Source of the DNA: Polyporus tsugae
Taxonomy: Eukaryota > Basidiomycota > Agaricomycetes > Polyporales > Polyporaceae
Length of the DNA stretch: 64,000 nt
Assembly: GCA_024305745.1 (NCBI GenBank)
Contig: JAHRBS010000013.1
Span: 992,001-1,056,000, forward strand
Direction of reading: 5' to 3'
The notes under the pieces are model-generated. The model saw only the letters and a list, made by a program, of their open reading frames with translations. It was not told the DNA's origin and searched no databases. The translations under genes were made by a program, and so were the position numbers. Below are positions 22,871 through 34,735 of the stretch, piece by piece. Within the stretch, counting starts at the first letter, position 1. Each line of letters begins with the position of its first letter.

Positions 22871-25257
22871 GGCAGGCTTCACGGTGATTCTGCCGGGCTG
22901 GCAAAGGCACCGAATATGACGCTATGCACGGAAGCTTACTTACCAGGGGTGATGGGACCTGATCACGTTCGGACATATGTAACGGGCTTGTCAGTGTCCG
23001 AATAGGACCGAGAATGACTTGATAGTACCTGTAGAGACGAGGGGGGGTGAAGCTCGCGGCTGCAGGAGAGGGGACAGCAAACAGAGGGAAATGCTCTGTA
23101 TCATGAGGACACAGCCCAAAAGATGCCCATGCTCCGAAGACCTGTCAGTGCTGGGATCTGAATACATACATCGCAGATGATGCGGCCGGCCGGAGAACAC
23201 GCAGCGGCAGCAGATCGACCGACATGTCACCGGAGAGCGCTCTACTACAGGCGTTCAGTAAAGAATTGCCCCGTTTGGCTCACGAAGAGGAGGAAGACTG
23301 GCCAGCTGTTTTCACGAAGCACTTTCCATGTACGACGAAGACGCATCAGCGCAATCCGTCGCACAAGCGCAATAAAGCCACCATGGACCACAAATAGTTG
23401 CTGGCGCTCATGGCGTCGACCCCGGTGCTTCTTTTCTCCCACTCCACCGAGAACCGTCGGGATGAGCGGTTGTTCCTGACCAACCGTGCCTCCCGACTCA
23501 GGTCCAGGAGAACATGGTCAGGGGAAACGAATGTACAGAGGGAACATCTCAGTCCCCACGAACAGATCCCGGCTGCGGAAGGTCAAGAGCAATTGAGATG
23601 TCGTACTCAATCGACGTCAATCGCTGGCAGCCTATAGAAACTGGTACGCAAGGCGTCATCAAAAGGCGGGGTATGAAAAGCCTCGACGGCGTGGGGTCCC
23701 GGCGGCAGACGCGTGCTGGCCAGTCGAGGACTGAAGTAGTAACCAATCGAAGTCGTGCGTGTGCGGGTGTGGTCTTAGGCCGATGACAAGCGACTCACCG
23801 CAAAAACGTTGACATGCATGAGTACTGGGAAGACATTGAAACATGCCACGAATTCCCCGAGCAAAGACTGGGTACACTCCAAGGGTGCGGTGATGGGACG
23901 AATACAACCGAACTTGGAAGCACTTGTGTATGTCCTGTAGCTGGAAGCCACCCCAATGGCAAGAATCAGTACGGTGGAAAACATCGAGCAATCTGTTCGT
24001 GGCACCAGCAGTGGATGAGACAATTCCAAGCACTCACGCCTTTGACATCGAGTCATTGACCCACTCCCATGAGCCTAACGAAGCCCTCGGATGTGCTCCA
24101 GAGAGAACCCGAGGACGTTCCCGCGTTTCTCTGTGGCGACAACCATATCGCACGGAATTGCAACGATGATTTCTTCTTCGCGTTCTGTTCGCTCGGATCG
24201 TGGTAGCAGTGGATGGGCCTCGCCGAGTCCAATTTCATTGATGTTCACATTGCGGCGTCGAGCCGAATGAATGGCTCTAAAAATTGGAAGAAGAGGTGCT
24301 CAGTGTTGGCTCAGTGTCTGACAAACGTAACGGGTTTCCTACGGCCTTCGGTAATGAGACGATACGCAAACACGCGGCCGCGTCTAGGCCAAGCTGGAAG
24401 TTGGCTGGAGGCTTCAAGGCCCGTAAACGGCAGGAGCACCTTCGTGTTACTTACAGTTACAGTAAGGTTCCCTCCCGGAACAACTCGGGTCAGTCGGTTA
24501 GAGCGGAGACCATCTTCTCGGGACGGAGACCCACCATACATCTCAAGCTCCGACTGAAAATGAGGCGTGAGAAGTTGGACATGTCGTCACACCAGAATCG
24601 GGTCACCGGCAGGGGGATGTCGGCACTCCCCCCATCATCGTCGACGACCTTCCTGCAGCGACATTGAGCAGCGTTTCTGCAAAACTCTCTAGAGCAAAAT
24701 GGCTCTCTCGTATTTCCCTGCGTCGGCCAGTCCCAACGTAGGCGCGCCTCAACTCGTGGCGGAGAGCTCGCCAAAGCATCTTACTGAAGGAGTCCAGGAG
24801 GCATATCTAGAGCACAAGGATAGGTGAGCACCTCCGTTGATCGTGTGGCCCAGACCAGCGTGTCATATTGGTGCTCGCATGCCTCATTCTTCGCATATCC
24901 AAGAAGAACGTGGGGAAAGGAGACAATTTGCGCACGGAGTCCGCGCCGCGTTGGCGTTAGCGTGAAAGCCAATTAACTTGGGCAATGACGGGTTATATGC
25001 GTCAGATGGGGCTCGGCCTCATGTCGTAGAACAGGGATTCTTGAATACGCGGCGAATGAGGTATCAGAGAGGCCGCTGGCGTGTGTTGCAAGGAAGAGCT
25101 TTCCTTGGTATAAGAGTACACCAATCAGGCTGGGAAGCGGATATGGAAAGACGGCCGAACGTGTCGGTCTTCTACACTTCACGCTGGAGTAACACTGTCA
25201 TTACTTCGGCTTCGACGGGCTACAGTACAAATGTGTATTATCATCGTTCACTGACAT
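22871..25257. other. Unresolved region, possibly a decayed membrane-protein gene
   Basis: No model is convincing. On the minus strand 24056-23775 encodes a hydrophobic stretch, FSTVLILAIGVASSY and FVACFNVFPVLMHVNVFAV. It is followed by a plausible intron and LDWPARVCRRDPTPSRLF. Another frame near 23440-23250 reads WPVFLLFVSQTGQFF. These could be membrane helices of a degenerate gene, but they do not match a family I recognise. The right end must contain the FZO1 promoter and perhaps an unseen first exon. Confidence 0.25.
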
Positions 25258-27711
25258 ATGAACAGGTTGCTCAAGGCTTTGGACTCCACCAAGTCGATCC
25301 TTGGGGACCTTCGAAAGTTCAACAAGGACGACTGGGTCGTTCGCTATCCTCAGCTGCAGGAGCAGCCCGTCACAGCTGAGTCTTCGACTAGTCTCAGGCG
25401 GAAGGGAGCACGTCGCTCCCTCTCTTTCCCCGATGATCCCTCATTCCAAGCCGATGTCATCGTTAGCCCTGCTAAGGCGGGCTTGACTCGCTCGGTGACC
25501 CTTGCGTCGATTGCCGACAAAGACGAGGAACCTACGCCCAACGCAGAGGATGATGCTGACGGTCTTGTGTCGGCCGCCGAAGCGTCAGACTTCCATGTCT
25601 TCCGCCTTGACCTCAAGCTCGGGCCCCATGGCTCATCATCCTCGCCCGCGGCTCTTGTAGCGCAGCTCGAAAAGTCGTCCATCGCCAATCTCCTGGATGA
25701 CCGCGTCGTGAGCGCCGTCAATCATCTCGACAAACTCCGATCGCGTATCGAGGACACGTCCTCCAAGGTCCTCGTCACCGGTGATCTCAATGCAGGAAAA
25801 TCGACATTCGTCAATGCGCTCCTTGGTCGAGAAATCATGCCGGTAGACCAGCAGCCGTGCACGACAGCGTTCTGCGAGGTCCACGATGCTATGGAGAACG
25901 ACGGAAAGGAGGAGATCCATATCTTGAAAGAGGGCGCTACGTACTCGGCCAAGGACGAGACCACCTTCACCCGGGCTAGCCTTTCGGATCTGGACGCGAT
26001 TGTATCGGAGAACGAGAACGAGTCTCAAGTTCTTAAGGTCTACCTAGTCGACCCCCGTGACCCGCAGGCGTCCCTCCTTAGCAACGGGATCGTCGATATC
26101 TCTCTCATCGACGCACCGGGTCTCAATCGAGACAACACTCACACCACCCGCGTTTTCGCAAGGCAGGAGGAGATCGACGTCGTGGTCTTCGTCGTCTCTG
26201 CGGAAAACCACTTTACGCTCTCAGCCAAGGAGTTCTTAACGAACGCCAGCAAGGAGAAGGCCTATCTATTCATTGTCGTCAACAAGTACGAGCAGATCCG
26301 GGATAAGGCCAAGTGCAGGCGTCTGGTACTCGAACAAATTAAACAGCTTAGCCCACGGACGTACGAAGACGCGGAGGACCTCGTCCACTTCGTCGACTCC
26401 CAGCAGGCACTCCACGAAGATACACCCTCTTTCGGTAACCTCGAGTCCGCCCTCCGTTCCTTCGTTCTCGTTAAACGTTCCAAATCCAAGCTGGCACCTG
26501 CCTCCACGTACCTCACCAAACTCCTCTCCGACGTCGACCTTCTCGTCGGCGCCAACGCGATTGTCGCGCAGTCAGAACTGGAACGCGCACGCGACGACAT
26601 CAACCGCGTCCGCCCCATGCTCGAGAAGATGAAGGGCAGTCGCGAGACCCTCGAGGAGAGCTTGGAGTCTGTCGAGGAGGATGGCGCGTCGCGCTCCCTC
26701 ATGCGGGGCAAGGACATCCTTAACCATGCCATTGAGCGCGTCGGTCAGGGCCAACCTGGAGTCGGCGCCCTTTCCCTCCCGGTGTACCCTGGGCTTCTCG
26801 GCATCTGGGATTACGCACGCGAGGTTCGCTGTGCGCTCCTCGCCTCGCTGGACTCGGCGGTAAAGCTCGCCGAGGACGAGGCCCGCCTCATCACCACCGA
26901 GATCGTCAGCAAGATTGCCGCGCTGGGCGACAAGCACCTCCCCGAAGGCGTCGAGCGCTCGAGGCGCGTCTTCATGCCCGAGGCCATGTTCTCATCCCGC
27001 AAAGACAAGAAGGGCAACCGCCGGTCGCACCAGGTCTCACGCGCAGTCGTCGCCGGAGGCGTTTACGGCCTCGGTATCGGCCTCGCGCAGCGCCCCGAGA
27101 TGCTCGACACGACGTTCTTCGACCTCTTCGACGTCCAGCACCAGTTCTGGCTGCACTTCGGTGACGGCAAGAGCGAGCACCACACTGAGGAGATCACCGT
27201 CAGCGCTCTTGGCTTGGCGTCCGTGGGCGTCGGTGCGCTCACAATGGTCGGCGGCCAGGCGGTGGGCGCGCGCAGCCTTCTCGAAGGCGTCGTGCGCGTC
27301 TGGGACCTGTTCGAGAACGAGACGGCGCGCAAGTGGGCGGCGCCGGTCCTCGGGGCCGTCTCCATCGGCCTCGTCACGTACTACGTCCTGGAGCTCCCGA
27401 CCACAATCCCGCGGACGGTCGGACGCAGGATCAAGGCGTCGCTGGCGAAGGAGGGCGAGGAGAAGGGAGAAGAGGGCTCGTTCGTCGGCGCGCACGCGGT
27501 GCGCGTGAGCCGGGAGACGCGCAAGGTGCTGAGGCTCGCGTCGTGGGACGTCAAGGAGCGCTTCCGTAACACGATGGATGAGCGTGGGCGGGAAGTCCAG
27601 GGAGCGGAGGATATGGAGCGTCGGGCGGTGAAGGCACTTGAGTATTTCCACGGGATCGAGCAACAGTCGGGCGAGGTGCGGGAGTCGGTGGTGCTCGTGA
27701 GCGCTGCGTAA
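25258..27711 (+). CDS. FZO1: Mitofusin, mitochondrial outer-membrane fusion GTPase
   Basis: A dynamin-type GTPase that tethers and fuses mitochondrial outer membranes. The 817-residue open frame has the GTPase motifs in order: P-loop GDLNAGKST (residues about 175-183), switch Thr in TTAFCEV (about 202), DAPGLN (about 285-290) and NKYEQ (about 342). A heptad-rich region follows, with ARDDINRVRPMLEKMKG. Two hydrophobic spans are SRAVVAGGVYGLGIGLA and WAAPVLGAVSIGLVTYYVLE, then a C-terminal coil with WDVKERFRNTMDERGREVQG. The opening LLKALDSTKSILGDL and KDDWVVRYPQL matches the family, but known fungal proteins usually extend further upstream. The start codon overlaps a possible acceptor (AACAG|G at 25266), so an upstream exon may exist. 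I found no good candidate for it. Confidence 0.9.
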   Translation: MNRLLKALDSTKSILGDLRKFNKDDWVVRYPQLQEQPVTAESSTSLRRKGARRSLSFPDDPSFQADVIVSPAKAGLTRSVTLASIADKDEEPTPNAEDDADGLVSAAEASDFHVFRLDLKLGPHGSSSSPAALVAQLEKSSIANLLDDRVVSAVNHLDKLRSRIEDTSSKVLVTGDLNAGKSTFVNALLGREIMPVDQQPCTTAFCEVHDAMENDGKEEIHILKEGATYSAKDETTFTRASLSDLDAIVSENENESQVLKVYLVDPRDPQASLLSNGIVDISLIDAPGLNRDNTHTTRVFARQEEIDVVVFVVSAENHFTLSAKEFLTNASKEKAYLFIVVNKYEQIRDKAKCRRLVLEQIKQLSPRTYEDAEDLVHFVDSQQALHEDTPSFGNLESALRSFVLVKRSKSKLAPASTYLTKLLSDVDLLVGANAIVAQSELERARDDINRVRPMLEKMKGSRETLEESLESVEEDGASRSLMRGKDILNHAIERVGQGQPGVGALSLPVYPGLLGIWDYAREVRCALLASLDSAVKLAEDEARLITTEIVSKIAALGDKHLPEGVERSRRVFMPEAMFSSRKDKKGNRRSHQVSRAVVAGGVYGLGIGLAQRPEMLDTTFFDLFDVQHQFWLHFGDGKSEHHTEEITVSALGLASVGVGALTMVGGQAVGARSLLEGVVRVWDLFENETARKWAAPVLGAVSIGLVTYYVLELPTTIPRTVGRRIKASLAKEGEEKGEEGSFVGAHAVRVSRETRKVLRLASWDVKERFRNTMDERGREVQGAEDMERRAVKALEYFHGIEQQSGEVRESVVLVSAA

Positions 27712-28520
27712 GCCGGCTCCTATTCACGCACTCGCGCTGTTTGTTGACGATCGTGGTTGTAATATGTGTGGTCTGTTCGCTTCGCTTTCGCGTCGTATAT
27801 CGCTTACTCTCTTCTGCCCCTCCAAGGTCTGGCTTTAAGCTGCTTTACGAGTATCCTAACCGTCATCCCTGTCGGCTAATGTTGCTGAGGGATCCCGGCG
27901 ATGCTCACGATTTTATAGATTTCCGTCCGCGAGACCTGGCCTACGCTCCTTTTACGTACGTCCCTACTGTTATGCACTCCGCTACTCACGTTCTGGTACA
28001 TTACGACCCTCATGTATTGCTGTACGAGCTGGAAGACTATCGATGTCGGACGGTAACCGTCCCGACTTGTTTATACATCAGGAACATCGTCTACTCATTC
28101 GAAGAGTCGGTCAACAATAGCCATTCCAGGATCCAGATGATCTTGCTTCTGGGCGCATCAGCTAGTGAACTTATGGTCCCAGTCGAGGAGTTCGCAGTTC
28201 TCTTGTCTACCATTCCCTATGGCTGTGGTACTGACGCGCCGTCAGGTAACTAGGACATCACCGCTGAATAGAAGGTGTGGTTCAACCAAACCGAGTACCA
28301 CAGCGTACAAGCCATTGGGACGTCGATCTCTCGAATCCCTCAAACTCGGTCTAACCGGCCTCGGATCGCTCTGCAACTCGACTTGGCATTACTGTATCAG
28401 ATGCGATGAAGCTCCTTTGGGCGCCGCGATGATCTGGTGATTGTGACCTGAGAGAAGATAAAAGCGAAACGGCAGCTGATATCTGGATACAACATTCATC
28501 ACCCACCCTCAGCGACCCAT
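27712..28520. other. Intergenic
   Basis: Contains the T-rich 3' UTR of FZO1 and the promoter of the next gene. A frame at 27741-28253 opens only from a TTG codon and shows no domain, so no gene is called. Confidence 0.45.
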
Positions 28521-29489
28521 ATGTCGTTCCAACTCCCCGAGCCACAGCCCAACCAAGCCTATGTCGAGGTGTCCGCCCTCGAGGCCGGGATCATCACGAT
28601 GCCGTTGATTGTCGTCATCCAAGGAGCAGAGCCCACAGACAACAGCGTCGTCCCTTCCCTCGCATTCTCCCTTCGCCACAAGCAGTCTGGCGAGCATCTC
28701 TTGTTCGACCTCGGACTGCGACGAGACACGGAGACACTGGCGCCCAGGGCACAGTGGCTGATCGAGAACCACATGCCGGTCCAGGTGCCGCAGACCGTTG
28801 AGGAGTCGCTGAAGCAGGGTGGGTTCAACTTGGAGGACGTGAAGACCGTCATATTGAGCCATTTGCACTTTGACCAGTGAGTAATTGTTCATCCCATACG
28901 CGTGCCACTCGTGGACGGAAGCTGATTTGGTCTTGGTAGCATCGGGAGGCCTGAATCCTTCACGAACGCGAAGTTTGTGGTCGGGCCGGGAGGGCGCGAA
29001 CTCCTCGAGAAGGGGTTCCCCGGCAACCCTGACTCCGATATCCTTACGTCGACAGTTCCTCTCGACGAGAAGCGTTCGCGCTTCTTGACCAACGAGGAGT
29101 TCAACGTCGCCATAGGTCCCTTTCCCCGCGCCCACGACTATTTCGGCGACGGCAGTGTGTACATCATCGACGCGGAGGGACACCTCGCGGGACATATCAA
29201 CATCCTCGCGCGGACGTCTGCGACGGGGTCGTGGATCTACTTGGGAGGCGACACCGCGCACGACATGCGGCTCCTGACGGGAGAGAAGGAGGTCGCGGAG
29301 ATCGTGACCCCCGACGGCCATAAGCACTGTGTGCACGCGAACAAGGAGAAGGCGATCGAACACATCAAACGGGTTGGGAGTTTGTTGGCGGCTCCGAAGG
29401 TGCGTGTGCTGCTTGCGCATGACCGGGAGTGGTATGAGAAGAACAAGGGCGGGGACGCGTTCTTCCCTGGGATCATTCCTCCGGCTTGA
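28521..29489 (+). CDS. Metallo-beta-lactamase-fold hydrolase, 301 residues
   Basis: A metal-dependent hydrolase of the metallo-beta-lactamase superfamily, of the lactonase-like type. Two exons, 28521-28876 and 28940-29489, close at 302 codons including the stop. The 63-nt intron splits the metal-binding motif: exon 1 ends ILSHLHFDQ-less, and joining gives SHLHFDHIG, the HxHxDH signature. Upstream lie HLLFDLGLRRDTETLAPRAQ; downstream come FVVGPGGRELLEKG, EGHLAGHINILARTS with a further His ligand, WIYLGGDTAHD with the bridging Asp, and KVRVLLAHDREWY with the final His. No signal peptide is seen. Such enzymes open lactones or hydrolyse thioesters or phosphodiesters. The substrate cannot be told from sequence alone. 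Confidence 0.85.
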
Positions 29490-29782
29490 AATGTACCAAG
29501 GAATCTCATGTAATCGTGCGAGTAATGCAGATTGCAGCGCACAATATCAAGTTCATGTTGCGCCAACACGATTTGGTTTTTGTGGGTGCACATTTTCTTC
29601 TAAGTATGAGCGCTTGGACGCTGCTTCGAATTCGAAAGGCTCAGGACCGACTCGAAGGCTGCCATGACTCACGAGAGTCCACCATCCTCCCCCATACATA
29701 CCGTCCTAGTCAAGTTTCACCCTGTCTCTCCAGAAGGCAAACTCTGTAGTCGTCTCCTCGTCTAACATCCTCCTCTTCCAAC

Positions 29783-31706
29783 ATGTCGTCTCATAACTTC
29801 ACCAATCAAGACGTCAACAATGCTACCGATTCAGTCCGATCTCTAATTGAGAGCCTCAAGCATGCGCACTACTGCCAAGACATCCCGAGGTAAGGACTTT
29901 TCGAGCAAAATCAGTTGTGTAACGGACCATGACCCCAACTTGCAGGTCCTCAGATGATATCACGAGGCTTAACAATGTGAGCCTCAGCCTCAATCTATGT
30001 CAGAGGTGACGAACTGACTTCGGTCATGTCCATCCTAAAGCTACGAGACCTCGACGGCTTGCTCACGGAGGCATCATCCGTGATACGTCAATATCTCAAC
30101 ACAGCGGTGCCTATCAATCGCTGTCCTGGCGAGGTCCTGTCGGAAATGTTTGCGCTGTCTGCGACGAACCAACTGCCGTCATTTTCGTCTGATGACGAAC
30201 GTGTATCTTTCGTGGTTGTCGAGAAGCTCCGTCCTATTACCTTGGTTTGTCGCTCGTGGAGGAACCTCGCGCTCTCTACGCCGTCATTGTGGTGCGATGT
30301 CGTGTTCGATAGGAGATGGAGGAAGGATCTCAGCTCGCGGTGCTTGACTCTTGCCAAGAGCATCCCTCTTCGATTACACGCTCGGAGTCGACGCTCGGGC
30401 CGCTCCTACGGCGATGAAGCCATGCGCACGCTCAGGGAGTCCAGTGGTTGCGTCCGGGAGGCATATCTGCACGTAGACAACATCGGATGGAATGAAATCA
30501 TCGACAGCCTGAGCCTTCCTGCTCAACCTCCACATCTCACCCATCTCGTCATTGACGGCGGTCCTCGGATCGATCCTTCCATGAGGGCCGTGAATACAAA
30601 CGGTGAAGACTACTTCGGAGGGCTCGTTCACCGCCTGCAACGTCTATCCCTCCATGGGATTCTTTGTCTTCCTACAGACCAGTTCCCAAACCTCACCTAT
30701 TTTGGGGTGTCGGGTTTTGGACCCGCTTTGCACTGTCCTTTCCGTCCTCTCAAACATGACAAGGTTAGAGAGGCTCTACTTCTGCCTTGGGATCGAAGAA
30801 GGTAGTGCCTCGCAGTGCGGTCGGGATGCGATTGTCGAACTCCCCCACCTCCGTCAACTCACCGCGCACCGCAACGCTTCCGATGTCGTGGAATTGTTGT
30901 CGATGATCAAATCCCCCTCCCCCTGCGTCGTCCAATTCAAGTATACGACGCGAGAAGAGTTGGTCTCCATCGCCGGGGTGCTGTACAAACCTGACTTTTC
31001 CCAAAACCTCACTCGACTGCGCATCTTGCCAGACCCTATATTCAACAATGGCGACGACGACAACGATACCAGCCTCTATTTCCTCGAGCTCCTTAACGAC
31101 GCCGGGACGAGGAGACTCAGCCTCGGAATCTACGAGGAGAATGGACTGTGGACCGCCGACGACCGGACCAGGGTTACGGACACGCTTGTCGAGCTCTTCT
31201 CCAGCCTCGCCGGAGCCAAGCTGGTCTCCAACATCCGAGGACTCTGGGTACACAACTGGGCAGACCTGGTCAACGAGAGGCTTTTGGCTGTCATCCCCCC
31301 GATCCACACCCTGGGCCTCGTCCTCGCCCGACAGCCGTATGTGCGGACATACATCCCGAAGTTCATCGCGGAGGTCACGGAGGCTGGGTCCGTCTGCCAC
31401 TGCCCCAATCTGACCTCATTGTACGTCTACACCTGTGGAGCCGAAGATGTCAACTGCGCTCGAGCGATCGCCGCCGCCCGCAAGGGTACAGGACGTCCAC
31501 TGCAGAGACTCGTCATCGAGTGCGAGAAGGAGCCGGGAGTTCAGTGTCAGGCGCTCGAGCTTTGGGGGCTTGTCCACGAGCTATCGGTGACGGTCCAGGA
31601 GAAAAAACGGGGATGGTGGAAAGCTTGTACAGTTCCAGAAGGGTGGTCGAGATACGGGTCGTGCCCCTGGCCGGAAAGGCGCGAGTGGTCGTCATTGCGC
31701 CCGTGA
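29783..31706 (+). pseudogene. F-box paralogue with a frameshift (left copy of inverted pair)
   Basis: Homologue of the intact gene at 37023-38925, in opposite orientation. Exon 1 starts at 29783 (MSSHNFTNQDVNNATDSVRS). Exon 2 gives SSDDITRLNN, and the third exon begins LRDLDGLLTEASSVIRQYLN, then NRCPGEVLSEMFALSA (F-box) and VCRSWRNLALSTPSLWCDVV. The frame breaks near 30700-30735. Compared with the paralogue, this copy is 8 nt short between the codons for FPNLT and LSVLSNM. The downstream frame (about 30720-31706) is open and clearly homologous: RLRILPDPIFNNGDDDN, LGLVLARQPYVRTYIPK and NLTSLYVYTCGAEDV. No GT-AG intron I could place restores the frame. It is a pseudogene, a truncated product, or a sequencing error. 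Confidence 0.7.
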
Positions 31707-32397
31707 AAGAACCTTGGAATCCTGGGCAGATAGAATACCGGACGTCGTGAGGGATATGGCCGAGATCACCCTAAGACACATATCGTACATACTTAGTACT
31801 TCAAGTACCTATATATTAGAAGAGTGTTGAGCCGTCCCTTGAATAGGGTTGAAGAGACGAAGAATGACGCACCAAGAGAGATTTGAAGGCGATCGATAGC
31901 GGTGACTTGCAACAGACCCAATGCATGCATGTCCTCACGAACAAGGGTTGCAGGCGCAAAGCGATGAAGAAAGAAAAAAGGATACATAAATAGAATATGT
32001 GTTCCTATTGACATATCAGATTACAACTACACATACACTCGATCCAGGGTGACACAGTTGATTTGGCTGCCGCCATAATATGGGATTCGCTAGTAGGAAG
32101 AGTTGGTGGTGGTGTGGTGGTGGTGGTGGTGGTGGTGGTGGTGATGGTGGGAACGTGGTATGGTATAGAGGGGATACGGATACCCTAGCCAGGAGTAGAT
32201 GAATGAATAATAACGAGAAACGCAATCCAAGAACAAAATATTTCGTGGCCCCTTGGCCAAAGTGCGCCGACACGCATGTCCGCAAGCGTCAGCACCCAGT
32301 GCGTGCAACCCCCCCATAAGGAACGACAGGGACGCGGTGAGACACACCGCGCACAGCACCAGCGGCGACACGGGTGTCGAGCCCGAAGCTGTCAGCT
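31707..32397. other. 3' region of VTS1 with a (GGT)n tract
   Basis: Between the convergent ends of the broken F-box gene and VTS1. It contains an interrupted GGT microsatellite (32104-32150) and a T/A-rich segment. The tract would appear as CCA repeats in the VTS1 3' UTR. Confidence 0.45.
32104..32150. repeat. (GGT)n / (CCA)n microsatellite
   Basis: About fifteen GGT triplets interrupted by GTG and GAT variants. It lies about 250-300 nt past the VTS1 stop codon. Confidence 0.85.
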
Positions 32398-34735
32398 TCA
32401 AGCAGAGCCCGGCGGACCCTCGATGCCCATCTTCTTGCGCACGACTTCGAACGTCTTCAGCATCTTCCTCCGCGCCCCCAGGGCCGCGACGCCCTTCGCC
32501 TCAAGCTGGGCCTCGTCCATCATCACCATGTCGCGCCACGATATGCCCTCGAAGTTCGGCGTGTACTTGTGGAGCCGCAGGCTCCGCAGCCACCCAGGTA
32601 TGTCCTCGAGCAGCTTCGGGTCGACGTCCTCGTCGTCCTTCTTTTCGCCGCTCCGCGGCACCGGCGACTTCGCGCTGTTCCCGCGGCCGCCCATCCCGCG
32701 GTTCCCGCGCATGTTCCCGTTGTTCCCCATCCCCATCCCCATCCCGAACGGGCTCATGCCAGGCTGGCCGAGCTGCCCAAGCTGACCTGCCGCCGCCATC
32801 TGCATCGCCAGCATCTGGTCCGGAGTCAGGCCCATCGCCGCCAGGTTCGACACGTTGAACATGCTGTTGAACGGGCTCACGGGCGCCATGCCCGCCGCGG
32901 CGAGCGCAGCCATGTTGAACCCGCCGGTGCCAGCAAGGCCCGCGAGCCCAGGGTTGCCCATGCCCATGGCGCCGAAGCCGGCCATGCCGAGGCCGTTCAT
33001 GCTGCCGTCGTCGCTGTAGCGGTTCGAAGTGTTCGAAAGCGCAGGGCTGCGCGCACCGCCCCAGCCAGCCTGGCCGCCGAACGCGCTGAGGTTGCCGTTG
33101 CCGCTCGCGGAGCGCAAGCCGCCCGAGACGTTGCGCTGGTTCCCGCCGCCGTGGCTCTGGTTGTCCTCGCCGTCGTTGTTGCCCTGTGCACCCTTCGAGT
33201 TCGAGAGACGGTTGAACTTCTTCGGAGGGTCCGAGATGAGGGGGACCGCAGCGCCTCCGCTCGCATTCCAGTCGTTCAGCTTTTGGGCGGCGGCGTCGAG
33301 GCTCTGGCCAGAGTTGCGAGTGTCCTTGAAGATCGGGATGAGGGGCGTGTTCACCATGCTCGCCCAGCTGCCACTCGGCATGGGGGAGAGCTGGTCACCT
33401 TCGTCGCCTCGCGGCGACTTGAGGGCGTTCGCGAGACCGGAGAAGTCGGTGCTCTTCGGGCGCGACACCGGGTTCGGCGAGATGGTGATCTCCTGCGCGG
33501 GGGACGACGAACGCTCATCGACCTGTCCAAGTTGGTTGGAGCCAGTGCCCCACGTGTTGCGGTCGGCTCCGAGGGTGGAGGAGAGCACAGGGGCGGAGAT
33601 GCGATGAGCAGCGTTGGTCGCCTTGAGCTTCGCGCGCTGCTGGGCAAGGGTGGCGGCAGCCTCGCCGGCGTTGTTGGCGGACTCGGGCGAAAGGAAGGTG
33701 CTGCCACCGATGGCTGAACCAGAGAAGTTGCGCGTGGTCGGCGACCCTGGCAGGTTCGACTTCAAGCCAGGCGACTTCAGGCTCATGCTTGCGAGCTTGG
33801 CCTCCATCTGGCTCTGCATCGAGCCTCCCATCGCAGGCGAAAGGAGGGCGGTCATGGGGTCGGCCCGGGCCATTTGCTGGAGGACGGTGATAAAGAATCG
33901 AATCTGAACTTGCGTAGAATGTTGCAAAAGACTGTAAAGAGCGGCTGTGCGCTCAGCTTCGGAGAGAACCTTGAACCCTGAAAACAGCGATTAGCATCAA
34001 GTACACGTTACGAGAAAAATTGCTCACATTGCTCGATGGCACTCAGTTCCTCCTTGAAATTGACGTCAAGAGAGGCAGCAGCCATTTCTTCCTACATGAT
34101 CAAGATAGAAGGGAGGAATTGTCAGACGTTGCGGCACAGACAGTGGCTGCTGAGTACTCACCAGCGTCACCTCGTAGTTCTGGAAAGTCTCGAACCACTG
34201 GTCGATAGCTTCGGCTGCAAAGTTGATGAGTCTTCGGACCACAAACAGATAGGCGACCTCCCGTTCGGCAAGAACAGAGAAGGCGTTATAGCTGGAAGCC
34301 ATGCTGCCCACTTCGTGAACTGTAGCAGATCTGCCCTACAACAGCACGGGATATGGGTAAAAGAAACATGTCCACCCGCCAAATCGCTCTAGTCGTTCCC
34401 CGGGCATCGAGCGATTAGGACGATTTTCGTCGATGGCCCGTAGCCCACCGATGTGGTGGTTCGTGGGTGGTCCATAGCCAACCTGATATGGTGCCGAACG
34501 GGATCTAAATCGATTACTCACCCTCTGGTGTCTGGAACATGCCCGCGCTGCCCAAAAGCTCGCTTGTGGGGCGCGCGCCACCGTTGGTCGCACCAGGGCG
34601 AGGGGAAGCGGGCGAGAGACCGCCCTGTATGCCGACAGGGCGACCGGAAGTGGGGCCCATGGAGGCACGGAAGTTGGGAGACCTGCCGCCAGGAGCGGGG
34701 GACACGCTGGGGCTGGGAGGGGCGAGACTAGACAT
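32398..34735 (-). CDS. VTS1: SAM-domain RNA-binding post-transcriptional regulator (Vts1/Smaug type)
   Basis: A Smaug-like regulator whose SAM domain binds stem-loops in mRNAs and promotes their decay. The start at 34735 gives MSSLAPPSPSVSPAPGGRS, a Ser/Pro-rich exon. The next exons read SSYNAFSVLAEREVAYLFVV and AIDQWFETFQNYE, the conserved N-terminal helical domain of Vts1. Then come AALYSLLQHSTQVQIRFFIT and a 500-residue final exon (to 32398). That exon holds long Asn-, Gly- and Met-rich segments (e.g. FGMGMGMGNNGNMRGN) and ends in the SAM domain: LLEDIPGWLRSLRLHKYTPN, then MVMMDEAQLEAKGVAALGAR and MLKTFEVVRKKMGI. At least four exons. The gene lies between the two inverted F-box copies. The low-complexity middle probably supports condensation or partner binding (inference). 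Confidence 0.9.

Noticed and set aside
27741..28253. 170-codon + frame after FZO1
   Set aside because: It opens from TTG inside a T-rich 3' UTR and has no recognisable motif or splice support.
32374..33717. 447-codon + frame
   Set aside because: It is the antisense shadow of the low-complexity VTS1 exon, rich in Ala, Arg and Val as expected from the opposite strand.
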